Shown one piece after another: positions 12,456 through 22,615 of a DNA stretch of 64,000 bases (positions are counted from its first letter, which is position 1; each line of letters starts with the position of its first letter). The notes under the pieces were generated by a model, which was given only the letters and a program-made list of their open reading frames with translations, was not told the DNA's origin and ran no database searches. Source of the DNA: Bicyclus anynana (taxonomy: Eukaryota; Arthropoda; Insecta; Lepidoptera; Nymphalidae); assembly GCF_947172395.1 (NCBI RefSeq), contig NC_069083.1:19500501-19564500 (forward strand). Direction: 5' to 3'. The position numbers were made by a program, and so were the translations under genes.

Positions 12456-15400
12456 CTAAGCATAACGTGCAGGTACGCGGCTGACGCGACCACTGCTCGT
12501 TGTTTTGCATTTTACACCGTTGGTATTATAAGGGACCGTACACACTGTGACTTTCTTTTTTAAAATCGGTTCCGTAGTTTTTGACGACATAGTATTTTGG
12601 GGATTATCATTTTCCTCCAAAATATAAGCTGGTTTCAACCGATCTATAGAAACTATAACCTGACGTGTGGGTAATTGGACCTTAAAAACTTTCTCTGTCC
12701 TGCTAATTACTCGGTACGGACCGTCGTAAGGCGCTTGGAGAGGCTTACGCACCGCGTCGTTCCTGATAAATACTTTGTCACAAGTGTGTAAATCCTGGTG
12801 AACAAAAATTTTTCTCGAGTCTTTATTGACCCTTTTAACAGGTTTTAAATCATTAATTATACTTTTTAATTTGCTTACATAACTAGAGCTATCTAAAATA
12901 TTATCCTTACTTATATCATAAAATTCACCTGGCAGCCTAATACTTGTGCCGTATACCATTTCAGCACAACTAACATTAGTGTCTGCCCGTACAGCGGCTC
13001 TTAAACCTAGTAAAACGGTTGGTAGTTCTTCTACCCAACTTTTAGTTGACAGTCTAGCCATAAGTGCTGCTTTTAAAGATCTGTGCCACCGTTCTATCAT
13101 CCCATTACTCTGCGGGTGATAAGCGGTAGTGCGGATCTTTTCAATACCCATAAGATTCATGAGTTGCTTGAAAAGATTACTCTCGAAACAACGACCTTGA
13201 TCGGAAGTACACTTAAAAAATACTCCGAAACGCGTTATATAGTTTTCATAAAGAGCTTTGGCTACTACTTCAGCTGTGATTTCTTTAATTGGGACAGCTT
13301 CTGGCCAACGCGTACCTCTATCTATCATAGTCAAACAGTATCTATATCCCTCGGGTGATGTATTGAGAGGGCCTATTATGTCAATCATTAAGTGACTAAA
13401 ACGATCTACTTTCTCGAAAGTACCTAAATCGGATACAGTATGTTTTTGAATCTTAGATCGTTGACATGGGATGCAGGCCTTAGCCCATCTTCGGATATCT
13501 TTATTCATACCTACCCAAAAGTATCTATCTCTAACCATTTTGTTGGTAGCGCGAATACCCGGGTGACTTAAACTATGAATTGCATTGAAAGCGATACGTC
13601 TAAAACTTTCCGGTAAGTATGGTCGGGCCTTATTAGTCGATGTTTCGCAAACAACGCAACTATCGGTGCCTGGCATCACGATGTTTTTGTATTGTATTTT
13701 TTTCTTTAGTTCGCTTAACTCTTCGTCATCATTTTGTACACGTGCGAGTTCCGTGAAATCAATGACCGTAGGACAAACAATTTCTTCCACGCGGGACAAA
13801 GTGTCAGCTACTATGTTATCTAACCCGCTCACGTGGCGTATGTCCGTAGTGAATTCGCTAATGAACATTATCTGTCTAGCTCGCCTAGGTAGCTCTTTCA
13901 CGCTACCTATCTTTGAAAAAACATAAATTAGAGGTCTATGGTCAGTATACACAATAAAATTACGACCTTCTATCATATATCGAAAGTGAGCTATCGCCGA
14001 ATAAATGGCTAATAACTCTCGATCATAGGTACTATATTTCCTTTGTGCTTCCGAGAACTTTTTAGAAAAATAAGCAATAGGTTTCCATACGTTACCTTCT
14101 CTTTGCTGTAGAACCGCACCCATGCATGACTCTGAAGCATCCGTCATAAGCGCCAAAGGTTTGTCTATCGCAGGATACGTTAACGTCGCGGCGTCACTTA
14201 GGCTCTGTTTACACTGCTCAAACTGAGCGTTTGCTGAATCAGTCCAAGCGATTTTTGACTTATCTTTTTTTTTTGTATTCGTTAAATAGCGATCCAACTC
14301 AGACTGCTTTTCAGCGGCACCTGGTATGTGTGATCTATAGAAATTTAACATACCTAAAAATCTCCGGAGTTGGTCCACAGTAGCTGGCCTCGGAAACTCG
14401 ATGATGGCTTTCACCTTCTCGTCGAGTGGACGAATCCCTTCCGTTGTTACTTCATGACCTAAAAACTCCATTTTTGTCTGTTCGAAACAACACTTTGATA
14501 TATTCAGAGTAATACCGAACTTCTCTAAGCGACTAAATACTTCCTCTAAATGTTTTCTATGCTCGTCGACGTTGTTACTTGCAATTATTATATCATCTAT
14601 ATACACGAATAAAAAATCTAAGTCTGGGAGTACGCTATGACACATAAAACGCTGAAAACTTTGGCCAGCATTTCGAAGGCCAAAAGGAAGTCTGATGAAC
14701 TCGAAAGCCCCGAAAGGGGTTGACACAGACGTCTTTTCAATGTCCATCTCGTTAACTGGTATGCAATTGTAAGCTCTGTTTATATCTAACCGTGAAAAAA
14801 TTTTCTTACCAGCGAGTAAGTACGTGAAATCGCGTAACCTGGGTATAGGGTAACTATCGGGCTTAGTAATAGCATTTAAGCGCCTATAGTCACCACATGG
14901 CCTTATCTGCCCATTTTTTTTAAGCACTATATGCAGAGGGCTTGCCCACGCGCTTTTACTGGGTCTGCATATTCCCATTTCACACATTAACCGAAATTCC
15001 TCTTTAGCCTTAGCGTATCGGTCTGGCGGTAACGGTCTTGCTCGACATTGAACAGGCGGACCGTTCGTCTCGATGTGATGACAAACGCTATGCTTAGGAA
15101 CTTCCTTAAAAGATACCGGTTTAGTTAAATCTGGATATTTAGCTAACAAACTATAATGTGGGTGTTGATTATGAATTGTAGTTATTGAACTTTCCATGCA
15201 CTGTGACATACTAGCAATAACATTAAAATTTGTTACCTGATCCACTAGTTTCCGTTTACTAAAATCTACCACTAACTTATACTTAGTTAAAAAATCGGCT
15301 CCTATTATAGGCTGTCTAACGTCAGCAACTATAAATGTCCACCGAAATGCTCTCCTTAACTTTAAATTTAATACTAAACTATGCAACCCAAATGTCTTAA

Positions 15401-15653
15401 TAGGTGTACCGTTCGCGGCATACAGTCTATAGTCCTCGCACGCTCTATTTTTCTCGCGCACTGCCCACCGGGGTAACACCGACACATTAGCACCACTATC
15501 TATTAAAAACCGTAATTTACTGTTTTCGTCAGTTATACACAAGCGGTAATTTATCGATGGGTCACAGCCTCCCGCCGCAGACAGGACCGAAGCTAGTTTT
15601 CCGCATTGCCAGTAGGCTGGTTCGATGTCTTCCACGTACACGGTTGAACACAT
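12456..15653 (-). CDS. pol: Gypsy Pol polyprotein (protease, RT, RNase H, integrase)
   Basis: A 1065-codon intact frame. Domains in order: aspartic protease with IDSGA (51-55); reverse transcriptase with FSRLDINRAY (motif A, 286-295) and catalytic YIDD (351-354); RNase H with D505, E546, D571 and D617; integrase with an HHCC zinc finger (H693, H697, C727, C730) and the D758-D818-E854 triad; then a GPY-type module near the C-terminus (APYDGPYRV). The frame opens upstream of its ATG and overlaps gag by 61 nt in the -1 frame, so the ATG at residue 1 is probably not the real start: expression is likely by -1 frameshifting from gag. All catalytic residues I can identify are present. Confidence 0.95.
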   Translation of the reverse strand: MCSTVYVEDIEPAYWQCGKLASVLSAAGGCDPSINYRLCITDENSKLRFLIDSGANVSVLPRWAVREKNRACEDYRLYAANGTPIKTFGLHSLVLNLKLRRAFRWTFIVADVRQPIIGADFLTKYKLVVDFSKRKLVDQVTNFNVIASMSQCMESSITTIHNQHPHYSLLAKYPDLTKPVSFKEVPKHSVCHHIETNGPPVQCRARPLPPDRYAKAKEEFRLMCEMGICRPSKSAWASPLHIVLKKNGQIRPCGDYRRLNAITKPDSYPIPRLRDFTYLLAGKKIFSRLDINRAYNCIPVNEMDIEKTSVSTPFGAFEFIRLPFGLRNAGQSFQRFMCHSVLPDLDFLFVYIDDIIIASNNVDEHRKHLEEVFSRLEKFGITLNISKCCFEQTKMEFLGHEVTTEGIRPLDEKVKAIIEFPRPATVDQLRRFLGMLNFYRSHIPGAAEKQSELDRYLTNTKKKDKSKIAWTDSANAQFEQCKQSLSDAATLTYPAIDKPLALMTDASESCMGAVLQQREGNVWKPIAYFSKKFSEAQRKYSTYDRELLAIYSAIAHFRYMIEGRNFIVYTDHRPLIYVFSKIGSVKELPRRARQIMFISEFTTDIRHVSGLDNIVADTLSRVEEIVCPTVIDFTELARVQNDDEELSELKKKIQYKNIVMPGTDSCVVCETSTNKARPYLPESFRRIAFNAIHSLSHPGIRATNKMVRDRYFWVGMNKDIRRWAKACIPCQRSKIQKHTVSDLGTFEKVDRFSHLMIDIIGPLNTSPEGYRYCLTMIDRGTRWPEAVPIKEITAEVVAKALYENYITRFGVFFKCTSDQGRCFESNLFKQLMNLMGIEKIRTTAYHPQSNGMIERWHRSLKAALMARLSTKSWVEELPTVLLGLRAAVRADTNVSCAEMVYGTSIRLPGEFYDISKDNILDSSSYVSKLKSIINDLKPVKRVNKDSRKIFVHQDLHTCDKVFIRNDAVRKPLQAPYDGPYRVISRTEKVFKVQLPTRQVIVSIDRLKPAYILEENDNPQNTMSSKTTEPILKKKVTVCTVPYNTNGVKCKTTSSGRVSRVPARYA

Positions 15654-16411
15654 TTGTGTGCTCGGGCTCTAAACTTATAGTGGTAGTAGCAAAGCCAGTC
15701 TGGATCTGCCGGTGTCCTCTTCCTGCTACCGCTAGTGATGCGCGTACGTGGCGCGCCGTGTGACCGTGATCGGCTTCTCCCACCGCTACGCTGGGAATTT
15801 TCAATTTTTCTTAGTCGTTCGCCCAGCTTGTGGATCTCCGCTATGACATCTGGAGAATCACTCCTTGCACTCCGTACTGCGGCCACCCCCTGTATAGGCA
15901 TTGCATTTTCTGTCACCTTGTCTGCCATTCTGGCCAAAGCGTTAATATCGCTTAAACCTGATGCCGTGAGTATTCCTCTCACCCATCCCGGCAAATGGTT
16001 TTGCCAAAGGATGGTAAGGGTTTCATCTGTAACTTTGCCACTTGCCAGCTCTTGCATTTTCCTCAGCAACTGCGATGGCTTCTGGTCGCCAAGCTCCATT
16101 TCAGATATCAATTTTTGTACCTTTCTATTTTCTGACTCCTCATAAATGTCAAGTAATCTTGTTTTTAATGTATCATATTTACCATTTTCCGGCTGTTTGA
16201 CTAATATATCTGTCACTTGTTGTATAACGTCTTTTCCTAATTTCGATATGACAAACTGAAATTTCGCCTCGTCAGACATCTTCTGCGGGTGTAGCACTGC
16301 CTCCGCCTGTATGAACCAGTGTCGCGGCAAATCCGTCCAAAATTCAGGAATTCTCGCCGATACAGACACGCCGGAAACTGACACCTCTGGTTGAGCCATT
16401 TTAAATTCCAA
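15593..16411 (-). CDS. gag: Gypsy Gag protein with CHCC zinc finger
   Basis: A 272-codon frame beginning about 70 nt inside the 5' LTR. The first ~175 residues look like a retrotransposon capsid region (FWTDLPRHWFIQAEAVL near 24-40, a feature of this group). They are followed by a basic Arg/Ser-rich stretch (208-232) and a zinc finger C241-x2-H244-x9-C254-x3-C258. This Cx2Hx9Cx3C spacing differs from the usual CCHC knuckle and is typical of CsRn1-like Gag. The ATG chosen is the first in the frame; another Met follows at residue 5. Confidence 0.9.
   Translation of the reverse strand: MEFKMAQPEVSVSGVSVSARIPEFWTDLPRHWFIQAEAVLHPQKMSDEAKFQFVISKLGKDVIQQVTDILVKQPENGKYDTLKTRLLDIYEESENRKVQKLISEMELGDQKPSQLLRKMQELASGKVTDETLTILWQNHLPGWVRGILTASGLSDINALARMADKVTENAMPIQGVAAVRSARSDSPDVIAEIHKLGERLRKIENSQRSGGRSRSRSHGAPRTRITSGSRKRTPADPDWLCYYHYKFRARAHKCVQPCTWKTSNQPTGNAEN
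15596..15602 (-). promoter_or_regulatory. candidate -1 frameshift site at the gag stop
   Basis: On the minus strand G GAA AAC lies immediately before the gag TAG (15593-15595), inside the 61-nt gag/pol overlap. Slipping back one base here would put the ribosome in the pol frame. The heptamer is not a canonical X XXY YYZ site, so its function is inferred from position only. Confidence 0.4.
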
Positions 16412-16465
16412 TGTGTGAGTCGTTACGTGTTGCTACCCGTGCAAAATAACCGCTAATAAAATCGA

Positions 16466-16477
16466 GTCGGGTCACCA
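16466..16477 (-). promoter_or_regulatory. primer-binding site, tRNA-Trp type
   Basis: Two bases inside the 5' LTR the minus strand reads TGGTGACCCGAC. The first nine bases match the complement of the 3' end of insect tRNA-Trp, with one base missing after that. Trp priming is characteristic of CsRn1-like elements. Confidence 0.65.
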
Positions 16478-16479
16478 CT

Positions 16480-16724
16480 TTTGTATCACTTTAGTACTAT
16501 TTGGATACTTATATATTGGGGTTTGAGTAAGGTATGTCGTGTCCCGGGTAGCGGTTATGGGTGATAAATAATAGTAGGCTCCACTGATAAAACACTTATA
16601 TTGACTATCAGTTACAACGGTTAGGTAACGACTGGCGACAAACCGCCCGTATTGACTTCGTCATAATTACGAAAATGCTTAAGTAGCATTTTCATTTACA
16701 ATCTATGTGTGTGTGACCACCACA
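16480..16724 (-). repeat. 5' LTR of the Gypsy element
   Basis: 245 bp, identical by eye to the other LTR. A TATATAAG on the minus strand (16508-16515) is a possible promoter motif, though it lies very near the end of the LTR. It carries the same internal hairpin as the 3' LTR. Confidence 0.95.
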
Positions 16725-16729
16725 CTTCT
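16725..16729. repeat. target-site duplication of the Gypsy element, right copy
   Basis: CTTCT, matching 11829-11833. Confidence 0.8.
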
Positions 16730-17386
16730 ATTTAGGTACTCGCTAAAACTAAAGTAGATAAATAATGAATCTTTTAGCCAATCATCAACAAACAACAATC
16801 AGCTATTGCGCGACACCGCGCTAGTGTTAGATGACGCTCGAACGCCACTGGCACCGCTCAAGTGCAGTGGAGCGTTATGTGCGTGATTATTGATTCCAGT
16901 TCCGGAATAATTAATTAATCAGTGCACTGCAGTACACTTCCGTACAATTGAGGCGCTAATAGTAATTACTTGTACGAGAATGTGATGAACATTATCATGT
17001 GGATTTGGGTCAAGGATTGCGTTTGACGACCAAATTGTAGCTACTCGCGCGTGAAAATGCAATTACTGGATTCATAGACAATGACTTCTCGGCAACAAAG
17101 TCGATCTATGCTCAGCGTCTATACCAGCGAAGGGCCCGGACATTAATCCTAACCATAGTTAGTTACAAGAACATCAGGCTTTAGGCTTCCATTGGTACCA
17201 ACGTCCCTGGAAGTCAACGTTTGATTCTAGATCTTAATACTTACCTCTATCCTTCTCTCTATATTCTTCTACCGATCTATAATCACGCAACTTATTCACT
17301 CGCTTTACCCATGTTGTGATCCTAATAAGGGCCCTAAAGGTCCATAATAGGATTACGCGCGCGGCGGTGCTCCGTCAGTGACTCAC
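16730..17386. other. probable intron downstream of the Dscam-like exon
   Basis: No frame or repeat recognised. By position it is the start of the intron that follows the minus-strand exon at 17387-17555 and that the Gypsy element has entered. Confidence 0.5.
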
Positions 17387-17555
17387 CTGAGACCGGGCAC
17401 GTCGGCCACGGGGACACCGTCCTCCGTGAGCCAGGTGATGGTGGGCGCGGGCGAGCCGTGCGCGGCGCACGACACGCTGGCGCCCGTGCTGTTGGAGAAG
17501 GACAGCCGCGGCGGTGGCTCCATCAGGAAGATCAGCTGGCTCAGCGACGGAGACG
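17387..17555 (-). CDS. Dscam-family exon, N-terminal immunoglobulin domain (partial)
   Basis: One 169-nt exon of a host gene. On the minus strand a TCTCTTGGTTGCAG acceptor precedes it and a CTCAG|GTGAGT donor follows it. It starts in phase 1 and ends in phase 2, with 55 complete codons and a strong GC bias unlike its surroundings. The peptide has the B-strand Cys (VSCAAHG), the C-strand Trp (TITWLTEDG), an N-glycosylation sequon (SNSTG) and ends DVPGLR. The combination EPPPR...FSNSTGA...C...G.P.P.I.W...DG......VPGLR is the start of Ig domain 1 in arthropod Dscam proteins, which are homophilic neuronal adhesion receptors with many Ig and fibronectin domains. Which paralogue (Dscam1 or a Dscam2-4 type) cannot be decided. 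The rest of Ig1 (F-strand Cys) should be in the next exon at lower coordinates; I did not find it in the window. Another Ig-superfamily gene is possible but less likely. Confidence 0.8.
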
Positions 17556-19187
17556 CTGCAACCAAGAGATATGGTTAGCATTTAGCATTATCAGTCCATT
17601 TTAATGGATCACTACAGGGCCAGGCCTTACTCTTTAAGGAAAAGAAGATGTGAAGCTTTAATTATTCAGAACGGTCAAAATAAGACGCTAATGGTAATGA
17701 TCTCGACGGCTTTAAATGATTTCCGGAGCACGGGGGTAAGGTCGTAGGGGTGCAGTAATTGTCGTGAGGCCACCTGCATTGCGTAGCTGATACAGGAACA
17801 CCTCTGTGCAGCAGTTTCGGGCAGTTGGCGCTCGACAATTTCACACATCGCCTGAGCCAGGAATTGAGTGGAACCGCACAAAGGCGCCGCGAGCAATTAC
17901 GGGTTCCCTTTATTGGCAAATAAAAGCAGTATGTAAATACAACGAGACGAGCCTGCGGCGTCTCAGCAATTAAGGAGATTAAACGCGGATACAAGACGTT
18001 TGTTGCGACCGAACGCTGAAATTGTCATCCCTTTTGTTTATGCCACTCGTTTAATTGCCTTGTATACAAAAACAAAGAGGCTCTTTTACCTGTGGACGGT
18101 ACGCTCGAGTCGGGTACTACGGCCTCGGGTCAGAAGTCTAACCTGGGGAACGCGTTGTTGACCTCTGCTGCAGCTCAACACTTACGAGGTTATTATTGTG
18201 ATTATTCGAGTTTATTTAAAATCAGCGCTTATAGATAGAACTCTTTCTCAGTGTCGTGCACTTCATATATACGAGCACGTTAAAACACTGGCTTACCAAA
18301 TAAAAATCAGGTTACGCTTTTGACCCGACTTTTCTTTAAGGCGCTGATTCTGATTCTGATAAGAAAAATCCATGAATAGCACCTAACCTTAAAGAAAAAT
18401 GAAATATATGCAATGCACGAATAATAAACAAAATGATAAAAAGCAGGCTTCTCAATTGTACAAAAAATTCGTTATCAGTCTAGTATTTGATCAGATCGTA
18501 TGACACAAATTTATAAACTAACCGTTATGTACCATCTCATTTAAGTATTCATGTAGCAAGTGGAAACCAACGTTTAGTAGCGCACCTACCCGCGGTTCCC
18601 AAACTACGCGCCGACCAGCCCACTAATCCCTTGGAGACATTATTAAAATTCCACGAGGCCCTTTGTGCTGAATTAATTGTCCCGGCCCGGCCGAACCCGA
18701 GGAGGCCCACGGATCGCTTTTGATGTCGCCGCCCTGTAAACTTTGTAAATTACTCTTGCGATGAATAGGATTAAATTGTAGTCCCACTTGCGTCTAGAAT
18801 ACCTAATCCTTATATTATTATTTCACAAGTTTGTCTGTCAAAACGCCTACAACTTCAATTGAATTTTCAATTGGTTGAACGGGAGATAGATAGGATACTA
18901 GCAGTTCTACAAGCTTCTTTCCCAAACTGAGCCAAAGGAAAAGGAAGCAAATGGATGTTCTTTTTTCAGATCCTGCAGAAGCTTATTAGGTAAGAACTAA
19001 AGGTGCTACCGAGTACATTTTAGTAGAAAAGCGCCACATAACTTGATGTCCCCCTTATCAAGTTAAATATCAGTCTGTGAAAGAATTTTTAGCACATACC
19101 TATTACCTACGATAACTGACTCACACTCACTGACTCAAAAAAGTCCGAAAATATAATTATGACGGTTAAAACTTTATTATATCTTTA
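17556..19187. other. probable intron upstream of the Dscam-like exon
   Basis: Noncoding, with a minus-strand RTE tail remnant at 17612-17665 (CAGGGCCAGGCC). The sequence at 18640-18740 (GGCCCTTTGTG...CCCGGCCCGGCCGAAC) faintly resembles the duplicated element at 21250 and 22058. No exon seen. Confidence 0.45.
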
Positions 19188-19355
19188 CTAGCGGAGGTCA
19201 AGCTTCGCTTTGACTTATGTGCACTTCTTCCCTACCCTAGTCCTACTCTACCCCTACCCTACTCCTATCCTACCTTGCCGCTACCTATTCCTATCTTACT
19301 TCCACCCTATTCCTACCCTACCCTTACCATACCCCTACCCTACCCCTATCTTAAT
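19188..19355 (-). mobile_element. Helitron 3' part with CCCTA repeats
   Basis: On the minus strand the sequence runs from a degenerate GGGTAGGG/TAGGGTAGG array (19240-19345) through AGTGCACATAAGTCAAAGCG to a small hairpin (AAGC GAA GCTT) and the terminus CTAG followed by T. The closing segment closely matches 28398-28430. The 5' terminus was not identified. Confidence 0.55.
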
Positions 19356-20837
19356 ATCCTAAATTCCGCCTTGTTGTTGCATTAATAGTGGTGACGATAT
19401 GACAGCCTTAACAGCTAAGCCTCAAATGCACTGGCCTATGATGTGTTCTTTGCGAGCTCTACAACGTGTCGATCAGTTAGCAATGGTTCACATACAACAA
19501 GCAGGTTATCGGCCTCTGTTCCCACGACTAAGTGCTCGGTACTACCTCTAGAGTAATTCCAGTTATGATATTTAGTTATTTCAGTTATTATATTATTAGA
19601 AACAACAACGTACATCGAGCAGTGTGCCAATGGAAATGTTAATTGTGTAATGTACTCGTATGACACATTTATGTTTGAGTGTGCGAGGTCATGGCAGCAC
19701 AGTTTACAGGAGTTCATTGAATTTCTACTCTGCCAAATATATTTCACCCAAAGACACGCTTCGTATTATTACTTAATGTTATTTCTTGAAAGGAATAAGT
19801 TTTCATGTCAAATTCAGTTACGGCTAAAGTCGATTCGAAGAAATAATAATCGGAATTTCCTTTCTAAGAAATGTTATTATGATATGTATTTCTCAGTAGC
19901 GGTCTAAGGTAGGACGAATAGGAAGTTCATAAAGAGGTTGGTCCCAGTAATTAATGGAGAAGAATATCAAAGCATTATGGATTCGCTGTGCGGGTGCCGG
20001 ATTGTCTTGAGGACATTGATAGATTGATTGAAGTGAAAAGCCAATTCTTTTACATTTGAATATTAATTGAACAAGTCTGTGTCCAGTAGATGAAGCAGTA
20101 TGTCGCATAAAAGCATTTATAAAGGAGTCATATTAAATTCATTGCATTTTCAATCTACAATCTACATGCATACACATCTTTGTGTATGATTCTAATATTT
20201 CTATTAAAAACGTAAACAGTTAAAAAAATCAAGAAAAGGATAATAAAGAAATATTGAAATTATTATTTTTATTTATCCTAAAAAAATATTATAGTCCAAT
20301 AATTTACTATTTTTCACGCGGTAATTAAAAATGACAACACCCAGGTCAAATGTGGTTGACCTCCTTTCTTGGAAGACAAAAAACCTCAGTAATCTCATGA
20401 TTCGAAACCACATAAGCTACCATCGGACCAACGAGGCAGTTATGAAGACAATACAAGGGATCGAGCAGTATTGGTATATAAGTATCGGAATCTCAGATGA
20501 AGCTCCTAAGTCACGGATAGTATCGTAAACTGTTGGCAGCGCACAAGAACAATGTCTCAATAATGATAGTTTGCAAGTTGAACTATCTGACGCCTGGAGC
20601 TACTCAGGTGACTATTTAACTACTTGCTTAGATTTACCGTCGACAATGTTAACACTCATTACTCATAGTCAACTTAATTCAGAAAAGTGGCTCACCGATA
20701 GTAATCAATTAATAAAGTATATTTTTTTTGTTTCGAGGAGAAAATGTACAATAAAGATCTTGGATTATCCCTACATGTTCGAATCAGCAATGAAAAGATC
20801 CCCAAAATAATCAAAGATATTGACATACCTGTTATAG
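19356..20837. other. no gene seen
   Basis: AT-rich sequence with several 65-103-codon frames on both strands, none with recognisable domains. 20331-20530 has somewhat more even composition but no identifiable product. Confidence 0.45.
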
Positions 20838-21015
20838 CAAAGATAAGTGGCAATGGGCGCGGTACGTTCTACTATTTCAAACAGCCGGTGGACGTTGAGG
20901 GCCCAAGATACTAGAATGTCAACCCAGCAGTTGGACTAACGGGAGCCGCTGGTCACAAGAGGTTCTGGATTGTTATGTTTGGAAGCCTCTGTAAAAGGCT
21001 CATGTCCGTGAGTGA
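20838..21015 (+). pseudogene. RTE-type LINE polymerase C-terminus, degraded
   Basis: Frame-wise translation from about 20843 gives DKWQWARYV, then after a stop GPKILECQPSSW, SRWSQEVLDCYVWKPL, a stop, and KAHV. This follows the RTE/BovB pol C-terminus pattern (kWqWaGHv ... GpkvLeWrP ... gsrW...A.Dr..Wr.l.eAyv). At least two stop codons interrupt it. The GCTCATGTCCG stretch after it corresponds to the usual end before the 3' tail. Confidence 0.6.
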
Positions 21016-21249
21016 ATCGGCAGACGTGGTGTATATTAAAAAATATAAAATTGATAAAGAAGAACAATTTTCAAACCTTTACATCTATTTAATTTTCAAA
21101 CTAATCTTCGAAAATACTAACCAGATTAAGTTATTCCTGGTATCCTTAATATTAAAAATTATGCAAATAAATTCGGTTACACTGTAGTCTGCTACTGCAG
21201 TAGTTATTAATGAAATAAATTGAATTTAGGTGCTATAAAATGAAATTGA

Positions 21250-21440
21250 ACAGCAGCTATTTGTACATTCACGGCAGCAAACAGCGTCTACCCGCGCACC
21301 CTTCAGTGTAAACGGCTATTGACAATAATTGGCCCATAATTCCTTTGTGGGGCCAATTCCTATTGGATTTCGTGACCCGGGCGATTGAAGGCCCTAGTTT
21401 CAATTCTAAACGACAACCTTACATGCATCTATATAGTAAT
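21250..21440. repeat. duplicated noncoding element, copy 1
   Basis: About 190 bp that recurs in diverged form at 22058-22255 in the same orientation. The shared core is GACAATAATT followed by GGCCCATAATTCCTTTGTGG; shared flanks include CAGCT/GCAGCTAT-type starts, CTATT(G/A)GATT, CCCGG, GTTTCAATTC and TTGCATG/TTACATG ends. There is no open frame and no terminal repeat. It may be an old local duplication of a regulatory element or two copies of a short mobile element. Confidence 0.6.
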
Positions 21441-22057
21441 AAAGTACAGAAAAGATCGCATAGGGATTTATAAGTCTCTCCGCCGTATTATTTTTAATTG
21501 TACGTAATACATATACTAATGACAGTTAATTTGAATTAACATAATAGTTATCGATAAATGTTAATAGTCAGGGATCCATAGAACATTTTATTTTTCGTGA
21601 GTAGCTTCATCTCGATGAGACGATTAACTTTTATATTTACGAAATTTTTCGATTCTGGTAGCTAACTGAGTTACCAGGAATTGAAAATTTCTGAGCGTCG
21701 TAACGAGATAATGTACCACGCAATTTGTAGGACATTGTGGCTGATAAGTTGTATAACTATTAATTAATCAACAGTAAAAAAAAAAAACTGGTTAGTAACA
21801 ACTTTAAGGCAGACTCCCGTTCATAATTTCATATTAGATAACAAATTATACTTAACGAAATCGACGCCAATAAAAAAAGTTCAAAAATATTGTTATTACA
21901 TAGTTGTGTTGTATTAATTGATTAGGTGATATTTCAATTAAATAAGAAAATGACAATAATTAGAGTGTTGTGGGTTATATATTTAAATTACACTAAAAAT
22001 CTACACTGAATTAATATAATACATGTATAATGTCAGAAAGTTAAATTTAAAAACAAA
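21441..22057. other. no gene seen
   Basis: AT-rich spacer between the two copies of the duplicated element; an A run (21777-21787) is the only simple repeat. Confidence 0.5.
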
Positions 22058-22255
22058 TTATTGCAGCTGTTTATAGATTCACAGTACAACGCCTTCTGTC
22101 CGAGTTCCCTTCCGGAGTGTGAACGGCCAATTGTCAATAATTGGCCCATAATTCCTTTGTGGGCCTATTCCTATTAGATTGGACCCGGCCGAAGGAAGGC
22201 TCGAGTTTCAATTCGAGTCCGAATCCTTGCATGTATAGTAGCATATCAAAGACGG
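22058..22255. repeat. duplicated noncoding element, copy 2
   Basis: Second copy of the element at 21250-21440. The core TCAATAATTGGCCCATAATT followed by CCTTTGTGGG is conserved almost base for base, while the flanks have diverged with small indels. Confidence 0.6.
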
Positions 22256-22424
22256 TGGTGTATGGAGCGAGTGATAAGCGATAAAACCCAATTGTTTTTG
22301 TACACGATTAAACCTCAATGATCAAAATATCCATATTTATATAGAAATGAATAAGAGCAGGTCTGTTGTTAGATCATAAAATATTTATATTTTTAATTGT
22401 AAAATATGTTTATTGTATAGAAGC

Positions 22425-22615
22425 AGGCGTTACTTTAAGGAAGTTTATAATAATACACTACTAATTTATTTATGTCGCTAATATCCGCCGATAACCGACA
22501 AATCCAAGCGACAACGAAAATCCTCTATGTACGATTCACCGCGTAACTGTAGTATCCTCAGGAGATGTTGACTCACAACGGTCCGATGCGAGACGTTTAT
22601 TATATTGCATGTCCA
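22425..22615 (+). repeat. dispersed repeat, single copy of the unit palindromised at 31157-31440
   Basis: GAAGCAGGCGTTACTTTAAGGAAGT, ATTTATTTATGTCGCTA, CGACAA(A)TCC.AGCGACAACG and CCTCAGGAGATGTTGACTC follow in the same order as in the 31-kb locus. Diverged, with no coding sequence. Confidence 0.6.

Larger units (their letters stand above)
11834..16724 (-). mobile_element. complete Ty3/Gypsy LTR retrotransposon, CsRn1-like
   Basis: A 4891-bp element on the minus strand with two identical 245-bp LTRs (11834-12078 and 16480-16724), a CTTCT target duplication, a primer-binding site, a polypurine tract, Gag and a full Pol. There is no env-like third frame. The Gag Cys-His-Cys-Cys finger, the tRNA-Trp-like primer site and the -1 relation of pol to gag are known traits of the CsRn1 clade (which includes Kabuki of Bombyx). 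Identical LTRs and intact frames indicate a recent, possibly still competent insertion. It lies about 660 bp from the Dscam-like exon, in the same transcriptional orientation. Confidence 0.95.

Noticed and set aside
13083..13926. Plus-strand frames inside the Gypsy element
   Set aside because: Antisense shadows of the pol frame without motifs.
17375..17581. Alternative frames over the Dscam-like exon
   Set aside because: High-GC sequence leaves several frames open, but only the minus frame ending VPGLR has Ig residues and matching splice sites.
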